From positions 186,001 through 250,000 of the forward strand of contig JACMJZ010000012.1 of NCBI GenBank assembly GCA_014380365.1: a stretch of 64,000 bases of DNA, in the 5' to 3' direction. The DNA is from Pyrinomonadaceae bacterium (GTDB lineage Bacteria > Acidobacteriota > Blastocatellia > Pyrinomonadales > Pyrinomonadaceae). Made by a program: the position numbers and the translations under genes. Below the pieces are notes generated by a model, which had not been told where the DNA came from, made no database searches, and saw only the letters and a program-made list of their open reading frames with translations. This document shows, piece after piece, positions 42,736 through 51,094 of this stretch. Positions within the stretch are counted from its first letter, which is position 1. The number at the start of each line of letters is the position of its first letter.

Positions 42736-43482
42736 TCAGCCAAAGTCGAGATGAGCAAGCAGGGGAAAATGATCCGAAGCTTTAGCCGCCGCGTCGGGTT
42801 GGATGACTTCGCAGTGAACGAGTCGGTCAGTGAAACTTCCGGGCACGAAAACGTAGTCCAGCCTTAGGTGCGGATCCCAGACCGGAAACGTGTAGCCCTT
42901 GTCTGAGGGGTGGAGGTGGCGATAGCCGTCGACGTATCCGGAATCGCGCATGAGTTGAATAGTTTCGCGCTGAATGTCGCGCCCGCTGATCCACACCAGC
43001 CCGCGTATCCACGCCGGCATCCGCCTTACATCGAGGACCTCCCCGACCGCAAGCGTATTAAAATCTCCAACCAGCACGTGAAACCCTGACTGATATCTCT
43101 CGATGCTCTTGAGCAAGCTGCGAATCTCTCGAACTCTGCGTCGTTCGCCCCACTTGGAGAACATCGAGCTTAAGTGAAGTCCAAAAATGCGCGTCTCGCC
43201 GCCTGCCACAACAATCTCGAGAAACGAATGTTTAGCCCCGGCCGGGTAGTGCCATTCGTGGTGCGCGATCTCCACACGGCTGATGTAACCGATGGAGTGC
43301 CGGCCTCTGGCCGCCCAGAATGGTAAACCAGTGTCGACTGCGAGCCGGCTGATCAGTTCGGCGTCGATGGCTTCCTGGAACACGACAAGGTCGGGCGACA
43401 CACCGCGAATTACCTCGGCCAGTTCTCTTTCGCGTTTGAGTCCTCCGAATCGGATGTTGTAGCTCAGCAGCTTGAGAATCAC
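42736..43482 (-). CDS. Endonuclease/exonuclease/phosphatase (EEP) family protein
   Basis: All EEP active-site blocks are present: LLSYNIRFG (Asn9), VVFQEAID (Glu37), IFGLHLSSM (His), HVLVGDFNTL (Asp, Asn), LRLDYVFVPG (Asp), and KASDHFPLLAHL (final Asp-His). The length of 248 aa is that of a minimal EEP domain. No signal peptide or lipid-binding part is present, so it acts in the cytoplasm on a nucleic acid or small phosphodiester. GTG 43482 overlaps the stop of the nucleotidyltransferase gene by 4 bp (GTGA), so the two proteins are made together. Confidence 0.9.
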   Translation of the reverse strand: MILKLLSYNIRFGGLKRERELAEVIRGVSPDLVVFQEAIDAELISRLAVDTGLPFWAARGRHSIGYISRVEIAHHEWHYPAGAKHSFLEIVVAGGETRIFGLHLSSMFSKWGERRRVREIRSLLKSIERYQSGFHVLVGDFNTLAVGEVLDVRRMPAWIRGLVWISGRDIQRETIQLMRDSGYVDGYRHLHPSDKGYTFPVWDPHLRLDYVFVPGSFTDRLVHCEVIQPDAAAKASDHFPLLAHLDFG

Positions 43483-43964
43483 GAAGCTTCTTCCGCCTCT
43501 ACCACGGTGAAGTAAGGCTCATTAAACAGCACGTCGCGCGCATAGAGTATGAGGTTGGACGTGGCTTGGAAAGCTACGGGTCTTCCGGCTAGTTTCTGCA
43601 GCTCTTCGCGCAGCGGATTCAGCGCCGGCGCGATGCCTGGATCTTCGTCGCATAGCGGCTTGGTATGCAGCGCCGGAATGTAGAAGGCGTCTTCGTTCCA
43701 GAATTGCATCACTTTGTCGCCCACCAAAGTCACGTCAAGGTCACTGGTGCCGCGGCCGCCAGCGTCGAATGGTTCGCCGTCTTCAAAACGCTTGTTGGTC
43801 ACGACGCTGCCCCGCAGCGCAATCCCGGTGCCTTCCGGCAACCCAGACTCCAGGGTTGCACAAAACTCCCGAAACCGGAGCGCGTCGCCGTCGAACGCGA
43901 GCCTCACAACGCGCTCTTGCATCTGCTCCGGAGTCATGTCTTTTGGATTGGTAGTCTTTGTCAT
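43479..43964 (-). CDS. Nucleotidyltransferase-fold protein paired with an EEP enzyme
   Basis: The sequence LRGSVVTNKRF followed by GRGTSDLDVTLVG gives the nucleotidyltransferase GS...DxD signature (Gly52-Ser53, Asp75, Asp77). The spacing between GS and DxD is about 20 residues, longer than the usual ~10. The C-terminal half is alpha/beta without further known motif. It is 161 aa, so only the catalytic core is present. The 4-bp overlap with the EEP gene suggests opposing activities, one adding and one removing a nucleotide or phosphate. The substrate is not known. Confidence 0.75.
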   Translation of the reverse strand: MTKTTNPKDMTPEQMQERVVRLAFDGDALRFREFCATLESGLPEGTGIALRGSVVTNKRFEDGEPFDAGGRGTSDLDVTLVGDKVMQFWNEDAFYIPALHTKPLCDEDPGIAPALNPLREELQKLAGRPVAFQATSNLILYARDVLFNEPYFTVVEAEEAS

Positions 43965-44058
43965 ATTTCTAACCCACGCTGATGGGTCCTCAGGTCTTTG
44001 CTTCGGTTTTGTTTGCGGTTCGCGTTATTATCTCCACGTCAGCAGCATTTCTCAAACT

Positions 44059-44139
44059 CCAAGCAGAAGCCCACGCGTCAGCAAGGGCTTTCTTGGTATA
44101 ACCGGAAGAGCCCTCCCTAACGGTCGGGCGTCTGCTTGG
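44059..44139. repeat. Palindromic intergenic repeat, family A (copy 3)
   Basis: The left arm at 44059-44089 (CCAAGCAGAAGCCCACGCGT and so on) and right arm at 44107-44139 (GAGCCCTCCCTAACGGTCGG and so on) are inverted copies with several mismatches. The right arm is nearly identical to the core of the elements at 7457, 9346 and 55995. It lies between divergent genes, 25 bp before the DinB start. Confidence 0.75.
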
Positions 44140-44163
44140 TAAACTGCGGAAGGAACGATATCG

Positions 44164-44682
44164 ATGCAGGAATTTCTTGACGACTTTCGCGCAACGATTT
44201 CCCTCGCTGCTGAGCGCTTCGAATTAATTTCGGAGGTGCAGAGTCAGTTCCCCAGGGCGGAAGGAAAATGGTCGCCGAGGGAGATTCTGGGCCACCTGAT
44301 AGATTCAGCGGCGAACAATCACCAGCGTTTCGTGCGGGCCCAGTTTACCGACGAATTGGTTTTCGCCGGCTACGAGCAAGCCGAATGGGTCGACGTTCAG
44401 CGCTACCAGGATGAACCGTGGAGCGACCTCGTTCAACTTTGGCGACTCTACAATGGCCACATACTTCACCTCATCGAAGTCACACCCGCGGAACAACGAA
44501 CGAAGCAGCGGGCGAAGCACAATCTGCACCAAATCGCTTCAGACTTGCTCAGCGAAGATGAGCCTGTGACTCTGGAGTGGTTTATGCGCGACTACCTTGA
44601 CCACATGAAAAAACACCTCGGACAAATATATGAGAGCTTGCCTGCCAGTCAATCAGTTTCACCCGCGGCAGCGGTTGGTTAA
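44164..44682 (+). CDS. DinB-like four-helix protein
   Basis: The protein has the DinB/YfiT-like layout: an amphipathic first helix, then WSPREILGHLIDSAANNHQRF with the first metal-type His (GHLIDS), and the last helix WFMRDYLDHMKKHLGQIY with the paired histidines (DHMKKH). The length of 172 aa fits. Members are metal-binding helical bundles, several acting as thiol transferases for bacillithiol or mycothiol; the thiol used here is unknown. A GGAAGGA sequence precedes the ATG. It is followed 44 bp later by a small Rho-N-like gene. Confidence 0.85.
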   Translation: MQEFLDDFRATISLAAERFELISEVQSQFPRAEGKWSPREILGHLIDSAANNHQRFVRAQFTDELVFAGYEQAEWVDVQRYQDEPWSDLVQLWRLYNGHILHLIEVTPAEQRTKQRAKHNLHQIASDLLSEDEPVTLEWFMRDYLDHMKKHLGQIYESLPASQSVSPAAAVG

Positions 44683-44726
44683 CCTGAAGGGTGCTACAAA
44701 TTCAATCGGAACGGGAGAAGATTCAA

Positions 44727-45047
44727 ATGGAATACACATACGAGCAGTTAAAACATAAGACCGTTGCTGAACTTCGGGAGATTGCCAAAGGGGATGACAA
44801 GGAAGTGGTGCAGGGCTACACCCAGATGAACAAAGAGCATCTCATTGCTGCCCTGGCAAAAGCCCTGGGCATCAAGCACGAACACCATGAGGTGGTCGGC
44901 GTTGATAAGGCGTCGATCAAAGCGCGAATTCGCGAGATGAAAAAGAAGCGAGACGAAGCATTGTCCGCGCATGACTCTGCTCAACTCAAGGTGGCGCGTC
45001 GCACCATTCACCGCTTGAAGAGACAAATCCACAAAGCCACGGTGTAA
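44727..45047 (+). CDS. Small Rho-N/SAP-like helical protein, 106 aa
   Basis: ATG 44727 has GGGAGAAG upstream and is preferred over the GTG at 44691. The N-terminal part (LKHKTVAELREIAKGDDKE and NKEHLIAALAKALGI) has the helix-extended-helix pattern of Rho N-terminal or SAP domains, which bind nucleic acid. The C-terminal part (KARIREMKKKRDEALSAHDS and QLKVARRTIHRLKRQIHK) is a basic coiled coil. A DNA- or RNA-binding accessory role is plausible. The gene is probably co-transcribed with the DinB gene. Repeat I begins 11 bp after its stop. Confidence 0.75.
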   Translation: MEYTYEQLKHKTVAELREIAKGDDKEVVQGYTQMNKEHLIAALAKALGIKHEHHEVVGVDKASIKARIREMKKKRDEALSAHDSAQLKVARRTIHRLKRQIHKATV

Positions 45048-45058
45048 ATCCTAAAGGA

Positions 45059-45122
45059 AGACGATTCACGAATTAACACGAAACGGTTTTAGTGTTATTT
45101 CGCGTCGTTTAGTGAATCGTCT
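45059..45122. repeat. Word-tandem inverted repeat, family I
   Basis: The outer arms are perfectly complementary over 11 bp (AGACGATTCAC at 45059-45069 and its complement at 45112-45122). The inner words CGAATTAACACGAAAC and GTGTTATTTCGCGTCG pair imperfectly. It lies 11 bp past a stop codon. Confidence 0.8.
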
Positions 45123-45216
45123 CCGTTAGTCTCGGCAAAGGCCGCGATGCGCCTCGAGGTCTCCATGGCAGAGACTCTTCGCTTGTCTCTAACTAAGATT
45201 GCAGAATGGATCATGT

Positions 45217-45903
45217 ATGAACGAACGCGACGTCCTCAAGGAACTTGAAAGCCTCGGCAGCGAGCGGATTCGCGAGACTTACAAGCGCCACGGCGTGGGC
45301 AACAAACAATTTGGCGTGAGCTATGCCCATCTCAGCAAACTGCAGACGAAACTAAAGACCAACCACGACCTCGCCCGGAAGCTTTGGTCCTCCGGCATTC
45401 ACGACGCGCAAATACTCGCCACCATGATCGCCGACCCCTCGCAGATGACGACCAGGGAAATCGATACCTGGGCCAGAAGTCTCTCGAATTATGTGCTTAC
45501 CGATGCGCTGGCGGGTCTCGTGAGCAAGACTCGCTTTGCCCGTGATAAGGCCGAGAGCTGGACTAAGTCGAAGAACGAATGGACTGGCAGCGCGGGTTGG
45601 CGAATTCTCAGCGAACTGGCCCAGCGCCATCCCTCGTTGCCCGACAGTTTTTTCCTGCCTCACCTCGAGGCCATCCAATCCGATATTCACAACGCGCGGA
45701 ATCGCGTTCGCTACGCCATGAACGGCGCCCTGATCGGCATTGGATGTCGGAACAGCAAACTGGAAAAGAAAGCCGTGGCCGTGGCCGCGAAGATCGGGAA
45801 GGTGGAAGTCGATCACGGCGACACAGGGTGCAAAACCCCTGATGCAACCTCATATATTCGCAAGACGCTGGCGCACAAGCTGGCAAAAGCTGCAAAGGCT
45901 TAG
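45217..45903 (+). CDS. DNA alkylation repair protein, AlkD-like
   Basis: This is a 228-aa all-helical protein of the AlkC/AlkD HEAT-like type: repeats such as ELESLGSERIRETYKRHGVG, HDLARKLWSSGIHDAQILAT and LAQRHPSLPDSFFLPHLEAI. The Trp and Asp that contact the lesion in AlkD fall within WTKSKNEWTGSAGW and nearby, though I cannot align them exactly. The C-terminus carries VDHGDTGCKTPDATSYI, frequent in this subgroup. ATG 45217 is used; a TTG six codons earlier is possible. It may excise alkylated bases or act as a regulator; the family is diverse. Confidence 0.8.
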   Translation: MNERDVLKELESLGSERIRETYKRHGVGNKQFGVSYAHLSKLQTKLKTNHDLARKLWSSGIHDAQILATMIADPSQMTTREIDTWARSLSNYVLTDALAGLVSKTRFARDKAESWTKSKNEWTGSAGWRILSELAQRHPSLPDSFFLPHLEAIQSDIHNARNRVRYAMNGALIGIGCRNSKLEKKAVAVAAKIGKVEVDHGDTGCKTPDATSYIRKTLAHKLAKAAKA

Positions 45904-45970
45904 TTCAGAGTACAAGCTTGCCTACTCGCCAAAGAACAGCGTAATCGCTACTCTAGACTGCCGTCTTGTT

Positions 45971-47539
45971 TCACGTCGCGGTGAATCCAATGACCTCGTT
46001 CAAGTAAAGTCTTACTCTGCTCACCGTCATTTCCTGCGAAATAAATCCAATGTAATTATCCGGTCTCAGCAGCACGTTAAATGGCTTGCTCGTCCCGAAG
46101 ATATCAGCCACGTGCGGGTAAAGTGGGATGACGTGATAATCAAGGAGCTCCGCGTATTCCTTTTCAACTTCCTCGCGAGACGTGCGGTAGTCGCTCTCGC
46201 CATCAGAGAAAGTCAGGAGATGAAACCTGGCCTCGCGCAACCGGTCGTAGATACTTTTGCCGTCAATCAGAAGGTAAGGCAGCCGGTCGCCGGCTTTGAC
46301 TTCGAAATCACTGTCGCGGCTGTGATCGCTTAACGAGCCATCGCGGTAGTTGATCCCGATCTGCGAAATTAAAGGAAAGAACCTGGTCTTCACGGCGTCA
46401 AGGCTGAGAATGAACTTCGCCATCGGCGGGAATATGGTGGTGCGGATTAGGTTCACTAACCAGTTCGTACCCGCAGCAAGATTGAACATTCGATCCGTAG
46501 TCTGCAACAGCCTCTCAGCGTTTGGCAGGCGTTCTTCATTGTAGGTTTCCAGCATACTTTCGCCGGCGACGCCCTTGAGCACGCAAGCCAATTTCCACGC
46601 CAGGTTGTACGCGTCCTGAATTCCCGTGTTCATCCCCTGGCCACCAGCCGGCGTGTGAATGTGCGCAGCGTCTCCAGCAAGAAAACATCTGCCCTCAGAA
46701 AACCTATTTACGTGGCGGGTGTGAACGTTGTAAGTGGAAAACCAATCGACGCGAGTGATATCCAACTCAATCTCAGCTTCCTCTTTGATGCGGCGCTCGA
46801 TCTCTTCGTACAGCACCTCGCCTTCCTCTTTGTCGAACCCTTCTGGAAACGCGCCGACGATGCGATAACGATCCTTTCCCTTCATCGGGAAAAAGGCGAC
46901 CACCGCATTTCGCGCCAGGCAAACGTGTAGCGCGTCGTGGCTGAACTTCCAATCGATCTGTACATCCGCGACGTAGAACAGGCGCTCGAAAGTGCTGCCT
47001 TCGAACGTGAGTCCAAGTGAGTGTCGGATCTTGCTCTTAGGACCGTCGCAGCCTACCAGGTACTTCGCTTCGATAACTTGGGTCTTGCCTGTGGACGTCT
47101 TGACCTGCGCGGTTACGCCCGCTTCCGTTTGCCCGAACCCTTCGAGCTCAGTCTGCCAGAGCACTTCCTTGTCATGACTTTGCAGGTAGTCGTAGAGCAG
47201 GCCTTCGTTCTTGCTTTGTTCCAGCAAGAGCATGTACGGATAGGCGCTCAAACCCTCGCCGATGTTCGAGAGGTCTACTTCACCCAGCACCTCGCCGCTT
47301 TCAAGCATCCGGACTTTGCCGGCAATGGTGCCCTCGGTTGTCGCTCTTTCTGCGAGACCAAGCTGTTCGTAAATTTCGAGCGTGCGGGCGTGCACACCGA
47401 TGGCTTTCGAGTAAGGAGTGACTCCCTGATTCCTCTCCACGATAACAAAATCAACGCCATGCCTGATGAACTGGCACGCCAGCGAGAGTCCCGTGGGTCC
47501 CGCTCCGACGATGAGAACGTCAGTATTGATTGTGTCCAT
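45971..47539 (-). CDS. FAD-dependent aromatic-type monooxygenase
   Basis: This is a group A flavoprotein hydroxylase (PheA/TfdB/MhpA type). The dinucleotide-binding VLIVGAGPTGLSLACQF is at residues 9-25, a DG motif in YLVGCDGPKSKIRHSLG near 165, and the second FAD motif FLAGDAAHIHTPAGGQGMN near 285. The C-terminal ~110 residues are the thioredoxin-like extension of this subfamily. ATG 47539 has an excellent GGGAGGG site, so the earlier ATG at 47560 is not used. It would hydroxylate a phenolic or polyketide-like substrate with NAD(P)H and O2; none of the neighbours indicates which. The 251-bp upstream gap is filled by repeat M. Confidence 0.9.
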   Translation of the reverse strand: MDTINTDVLIVGAGPTGLSLACQFIRHGVDFVIVERNQGVTPYSKAIGVHARTLEIYEQLGLAERATTEGTIAGKVRMLESGEVLGEVDLSNIGEGLSAYPYMLLLEQSKNEGLLYDYLQSHDKEVLWQTELEGFGQTEAGVTAQVKTSTGKTQVIEAKYLVGCDGPKSKIRHSLGLTFEGSTFERLFYVADVQIDWKFSHDALHVCLARNAVVAFFPMKGKDRYRIVGAFPEGFDKEEGEVLYEEIERRIKEEAEIELDITRVDWFSTYNVHTRHVNRFSEGRCFLAGDAAHIHTPAGGQGMNTGIQDAYNLAWKLACVLKGVAGESMLETYNEERLPNAERLLQTTDRMFNLAAGTNWLVNLIRTTIFPPMAKFILSLDAVKTRFFPLISQIGINYRDGSLSDHSRDSDFEVKAGDRLPYLLIDGKSIYDRLREARFHLLTFSDGESDYRTSREEVEKEYAELLDYHVIPLYPHVADIFGTSKPFNVLLRPDNYIGFISQEMTVSRVRLYLNEVIGFTAT

Positions 47540-47607
47540 GCGTTCCCTCCCTGGATGCAAGAGCGCGTCGGCGCCTAGGCACTACGACTTATGCGCGGGT
47601 AAGCCCG

Positions 47608-47793
47608 GAACCGCATAGCGGTTCAATAAAGGTAGCCAGGGGTAAGCGCGTTTCGCGCGCCACGCCTGGATTACGCTCCCAGGAAAACCTTTCGCGCGCC
47701 CGTCGAGGGCGCGCGAAGGTATTTGATCTGCAGGTTTCCAGGGGTAGCGCTTCGCTTACCCCTGGCTTCTATCTGCCACCGCTCCGCGGTTCA
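47608..47793. repeat. Large nested palindromic repeat, family M
   Basis: The outer arms (GAACCGCATAGCGGTTC ... GCCAGGGGTAAGCGC from 47608, and CGCTTACCCCTGGC ... CCGCTCCGCGGTTC up to 47793) are inverted homologues. Inside is a strong hairpin with stem ACCTTTCGCGCGCCC/GGGCGCGCGAAGGT around 47687-47720. The stop codon of the ACT gene (47791-47793) is the last part of the element. Confidence 0.82.
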
Positions 47794-48180
47794 AGCGGCG
47801 TTACTCCAGCTTTCAGAAACCGCACGACCCTTTTCGAAATCATCAACCACGAGGACGAGTTGGTTTTGATGATCGCTGTAGATGACTTCAATGTTCACAC
47901 CGGCGTCAGCCATTAGTCGGCAAATCTTTCCCAACTGTCCGGGCTGGTCCTGGTTGAGCTTCTGGACTAGAACCTCATTCTCAGCCAGTACTTCGATTCC
48001 TTTCTCTTCCAGTGCCTTGCGCGCAGCAGCTCCGTCTGCGAACAAAAAATGGGCGATGCCGTCACTGTCGACGACAAATGCCCCACCACCTTCGACGCTC
48101 ACGCCCGCACTCCCCAGAGTCTCCCCCATTTCTGCTAGAGCGCCAGGCCGATTTGCCAAACGTATGGCTAGATCCTTCAC
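47791..48180 (-). CDS. Tandem ACT domain protein
   Basis: This is a 129-aa protein of two ACT domains: residues 1-65 (LAIRLANRPGALAEMGETLG) and 70-125 (KLNQDQPGQLGKICRLMADA). The NRPGALA and DQPGQLG loops are the usual ligand-binding turns. GTG 48180 has AGGAGG seven bases upstream. Stand-alone tandem-ACT proteins usually bind an amino acid and regulate a partner enzyme or transport. It has no attached catalytic domain and no clear partner next door; the FAD monooxygenase and the exported protein on either side give no hint. Its stop codon is inside repeat M. Confidence 0.88.
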   Translation of the reverse strand: MKDLAIRLANRPGALAEMGETLGSAGVSVEGGGAFVVDSDGIAHFLFADGAAARKALEEKGIEVLAENEVLVQKLNQDQPGQLGKICRLMADAGVNIEVIYSDHQNQLVLVVDDFEKGRAVSESWSNAA

Positions 48181-48254
48181 CAGGTGTCCTCCTTCGTTAT
48201 TGGCTCCGAGAGGGTGAATCGTTCTTACCTTTGGTGCGTGCTTCCCACTGATTG

Positions 48255-49238
48255 TTACCTCTTCCCCAGAAGCTTTAGGGAACTAAGAAACTTGTCGGCC
48301 ATCTTCTCGTACGTCTTGACCGTTTCCGTCGCCTTGCCTTCCTCAGGCGGCGTTGTTATTGCCACCTGATACAAACGTTGACCAACCAGGACCATGTTTA
48401 CTCGCATAATCGCTCCACTGGGCATTCGTTCCTTGAGGTAGCGGCCAGGATGCCCGTAAAGCGTAATCTCCTTGAGCTCGAGCAACTCAGCGTTTACTGC
48501 AGCCACTGCGCCTTTCGCGCCATTATCCAACACGCTCTTCGCTACTGCCGGGTCACTAACAGAGATAGGATAATCAGCGTACATGACTGAACATTCAGCC
48601 AGCGTGGTTAACTTATGAATATGCAGGGTAAATCGAACGCCAGGAGCTGCCTCGATCACTTGAGTCTCCTGGCTTGGTGTGCCAGGAAACAAAATCGAGA
48701 ATCCACCTTCAACCGATGAATACTCTTTCCAGGCTTGAGCGTTGCTTTCCGCCTGAGGAGCCTTGGGTCCCGGAAGGAGATCGGCGACATAGCGCCCAAA
48801 TCTTTTCGCGACGTCTTCAGACGGCGCGAATAGGAGCACATGAACCTTGTCTTGCCGAAACTGCATCGCGGTGGAACCATCATCGTTATGCCCAGTCCAT
48901 AACTGGTTCTCGGCTCCAAGATTCGGGACAGTGGACCTGGTTCCCTTGCTTCCCAGCTGGTCGTTCATTCTCGCAACCGAGTTGTGATAGATCTCCTTCG
49001 CTTTACCCGGCGAACCCGCGAGGGTAATAGACATGAACACCCTCTCTTCGCCAGATGACCAACGCAGGACGACCAAAGTATCAGTCGGCAGCTTGCGATC
49101 GAGTTTCCATTGCGGCTCCTTTTCGCTAGTCACTCGGTCGAGCTTCTCGATCAACGACGGGCCATCCTGCGCAATGAGCAATAGAGGGTAGCTGCCGAAT
49201 AAGAGTGCTGTGGCAAACAGAAGCGATATCTTCTTCAT
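48255..49238 (-). CDS. Exported protein of unknown function, 327 aa
   Basis: A classic signal peptide (KKISLLFATALLFGSYPLLL, cleavage near IAQD) is followed by two structural parts. Residues 30-150 form one alpha/beta-like region. Residues 165-327 begin EYSSVEGGFSILFPGTPSQE and end MADKFLSSLKLLGKR, a pattern common in exported Acidobacteriota proteins and in PsbP/DUF1795-like domains. No catalytic motif is visible. It starts 30 bp after the aminopeptidase gene in the same direction and may share its transcript. Confidence 0.72.
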   Translation of the reverse strand: MKKISLLFATALLFGSYPLLLIAQDGPSLIEKLDRVTSEKEPQWKLDRKLPTDTLVVLRWSSGEERVFMSITLAGSPGKAKEIYHNSVARMNDQLGSKGTRSTVPNLGAENQLWTGHNDDGSTAMQFRQDKVHVLLFAPSEDVAKRFGRYVADLLPGPKAPQAESNAQAWKEYSSVEGGFSILFPGTPSQETQVIEAAPGVRFTLHIHKLTTLAECSVMYADYPISVSDPAVAKSVLDNGAKGAVAAVNAELLELKEITLYGHPGRYLKERMPSGAIMRVNMVLVGQRLYQVAITTPPEEGKATETVKTYEKMADKFLSSLKLLGKR

Positions 49239-49268
49239 GGTCTGGTGATTCTCTTTCTCGTCTGCTAA

Positions 49269-51041
49269 TCAGCGCGCTTCGCGACGCGCACGAGCGATGA
49301 AGTCTTCAATATCCGCGATCTTTCGCGGCAGGGCCTTCGTCATCCACTCGACGCCCTCCGCTGTTACCAGCATGTCATCTTCGATGCGTACGCCCGTGTT
49401 CTTGTGACGCTCAAACGCTGGCCGAACCGCGGCCTTGAACTTTTCCCAGTCAGCAGCGACCCAACCAGGCGGCATGTACTCCAGGGCGTCAGGCCGGATG
49501 TAGATACCCGGCTCATTTGTGAAGACCATGCCCGGCTCCAACTTCGTGCCGTAGAACCCAACGTCGTGGACATTCATTCCCAGCCAGTGAGACGTGCCGT
49601 GCATGAACCAGATTCGATACTGACTTGAGTCGCGTTGGGTAATTAGGCCAAGTCTTAGTAAACCATCCTTGATGACTTCGGTGGCGGCGCGGTCAACGTC
49701 GGAAACGAACTTTCCCGGTCGCGCGGCCTTCGCGCCGGCTTCCTGCGCGTCGTAAACAATTTGGTAAATCTCTGCCTGGGCAGGCGTAAAGTTTCCGCTC
49801 ACAGGGAAAGTGCGAGTGACGTCGGCTGTGTAATGTTCATACTCAGCGCCCACGTCCATCAGGAACAGATCCCTGGGGTTGACCGGCCCTTGCGACTCTT
49901 CATAATGCAGCGTGGTTGCGTTTGGTCCACAACCAACAATAGGCGGATAACCCCAGTGGTCTGCGTTGCGAAGTTTGAAGGTATAGAGAACAACCGCGTC
50001 GATTTCATACTCCCACTTCGCTTCCGCCGCAGCTACCCAGGAGCGCTCGATCGCCTCGATGGTGATGTCGATCGCATGCTGCATGAGTGCGAGCTCCATT
50101 GGCGACTTTCTTAACCTTAGCTCAGCAAAGATGCGGGAGGCGTTCTCGACGGTATAGCCTGATGGAGTTGACGCAGGCTGTTCTGACGGTGACGGACGAG
50201 CGACTGAAGGCTGCGATGACGGCGAAGCCGATGGTGTCGATAATGTCCCCGGTGTCGCAGACGTTGCTGGCGTGGTCGCTGGAGGCGTTATGCTGGCCCA
50301 CTCTGCGGCGAAGCGTTGCTCTTGTTGCCCCCTCAACACATAGAGTTGAGCTTGACCGCTACTGGCGGCTGAAAACAATTTCTCAAAACTCGATGATTGG
50401 CTATCAGGAGTCCCAACAGCGCCTAAGGACATCAAAATATTTTCCGGTTTAGGAAAATAAGGCTGGCGGTTGCGGAGGGCGCGGGTGAAAGGTTCAAACT
50501 CACTCGCCTCCCAAATCTCCTTGATACCGGAAATCTGGCTGGCCTCCGCCACTCTATACATGTGGCCCGTCCACGTCTCGCGGAGCGGGATTCGCCGCGG
50601 CAGAAAAAGGATCTCAGGCATGGCGGCGTTGCCGGGTGTCAGCATCAGCGTCGCGCCCGACTGCTTCAGGTTTGTCAAATAGTAAAGGTTGTTCTCTTGC
50701 CGATAGTGATAGTTCACGTCGCCCGCATAAACCCGAGGCTCGCCGCTAAACAGAATCAGAATTCCTTTCGGGCCCACCGCTTGCGCCACTCGCGCTCGCC
50801 TTCCCGCCAACTCCCGGTGACGCGTCTCCGGATCAAACTTCGGCGCCGGTGGCGCAGCTTTGATTACTGAACTCCTACCTTGAAGACTACGCTCCGTCCC
50901 TTCGACGGGCTCAGCGAAATCGCCGACTACACCCGCCAACAAAGCGACGAGCAGAAGGATGACCGAAACGTGGACGAACGAACTCTGCCGCATGGAATTA
51001 GTTAAACTCATGCAGGTTGCTAACTGCTGTTTAGTTTTCAT
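49269..51041 (-). CDS. Exported aminopeptidase P (M24B) family protein
   Basis: This is a Xaa-Pro aminopeptidase-type dinuclear metalloenzyme. The metal ligands are visible in FLMDVGAEYEHYTADVTRTF (two Asp), WFMHGTSHWLGMNVHD (His), GMVFTNEPGIYI (Glu) and GVRIEDDMLVT (Glu). The N-terminal prolidase-like domain opens with RHRELAGRRARVAQAVGPKG. A hydrophobic segment (VHVSVILLLVALLAGVV) marks export or anchoring. Between the two domains is an unusual ~50-residue Pro/Ala/Ser/Thr-rich insert (about residues 250-300), absent from typical members. ATGs at 51041, 51011 and 50993 are all possible starts and none has a ribosome site. It likely trims peptides with proline in position 2 in the periplasm. 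Confidence 0.88.
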   Translation of the reverse strand: MKTKQQLATCMSLTNSMRQSSFVHVSVILLLVALLAGVVGDFAEPVEGTERSLQGRSSVIKAAPPAPKFDPETRHRELAGRRARVAQAVGPKGILILFSGEPRVYAGDVNYHYRQENNLYYLTNLKQSGATLMLTPGNAAMPEILFLPRRIPLRETWTGHMYRVAEASQISGIKEIWEASEFEPFTRALRNRQPYFPKPENILMSLGAVGTPDSQSSSFEKLFSAASSGQAQLYVLRGQQEQRFAAEWASITPPATTPATSATPGTLSTPSASPSSQPSVARPSPSEQPASTPSGYTVENASRIFAELRLRKSPMELALMQHAIDITIEAIERSWVAAAEAKWEYEIDAVVLYTFKLRNADHWGYPPIVGCGPNATTLHYEESQGPVNPRDLFLMDVGAEYEHYTADVTRTFPVSGNFTPAQAEIYQIVYDAQEAGAKAARPGKFVSDVDRAATEVIKDGLLRLGLITQRDSSQYRIWFMHGTSHWLGMNVHDVGFYGTKLEPGMVFTNEPGIYIRPDALEYMPPGWVAADWEKFKAAVRPAFERHKNTGVRIEDDMLVTAEGVEWMTKALPRKIADIEDFIARARREAR

Positions 51042-51094
51042 GAATAATTGTACTCGGAGGGGTTGGACGTTAATGATCGATTCCGAGGTATTAG

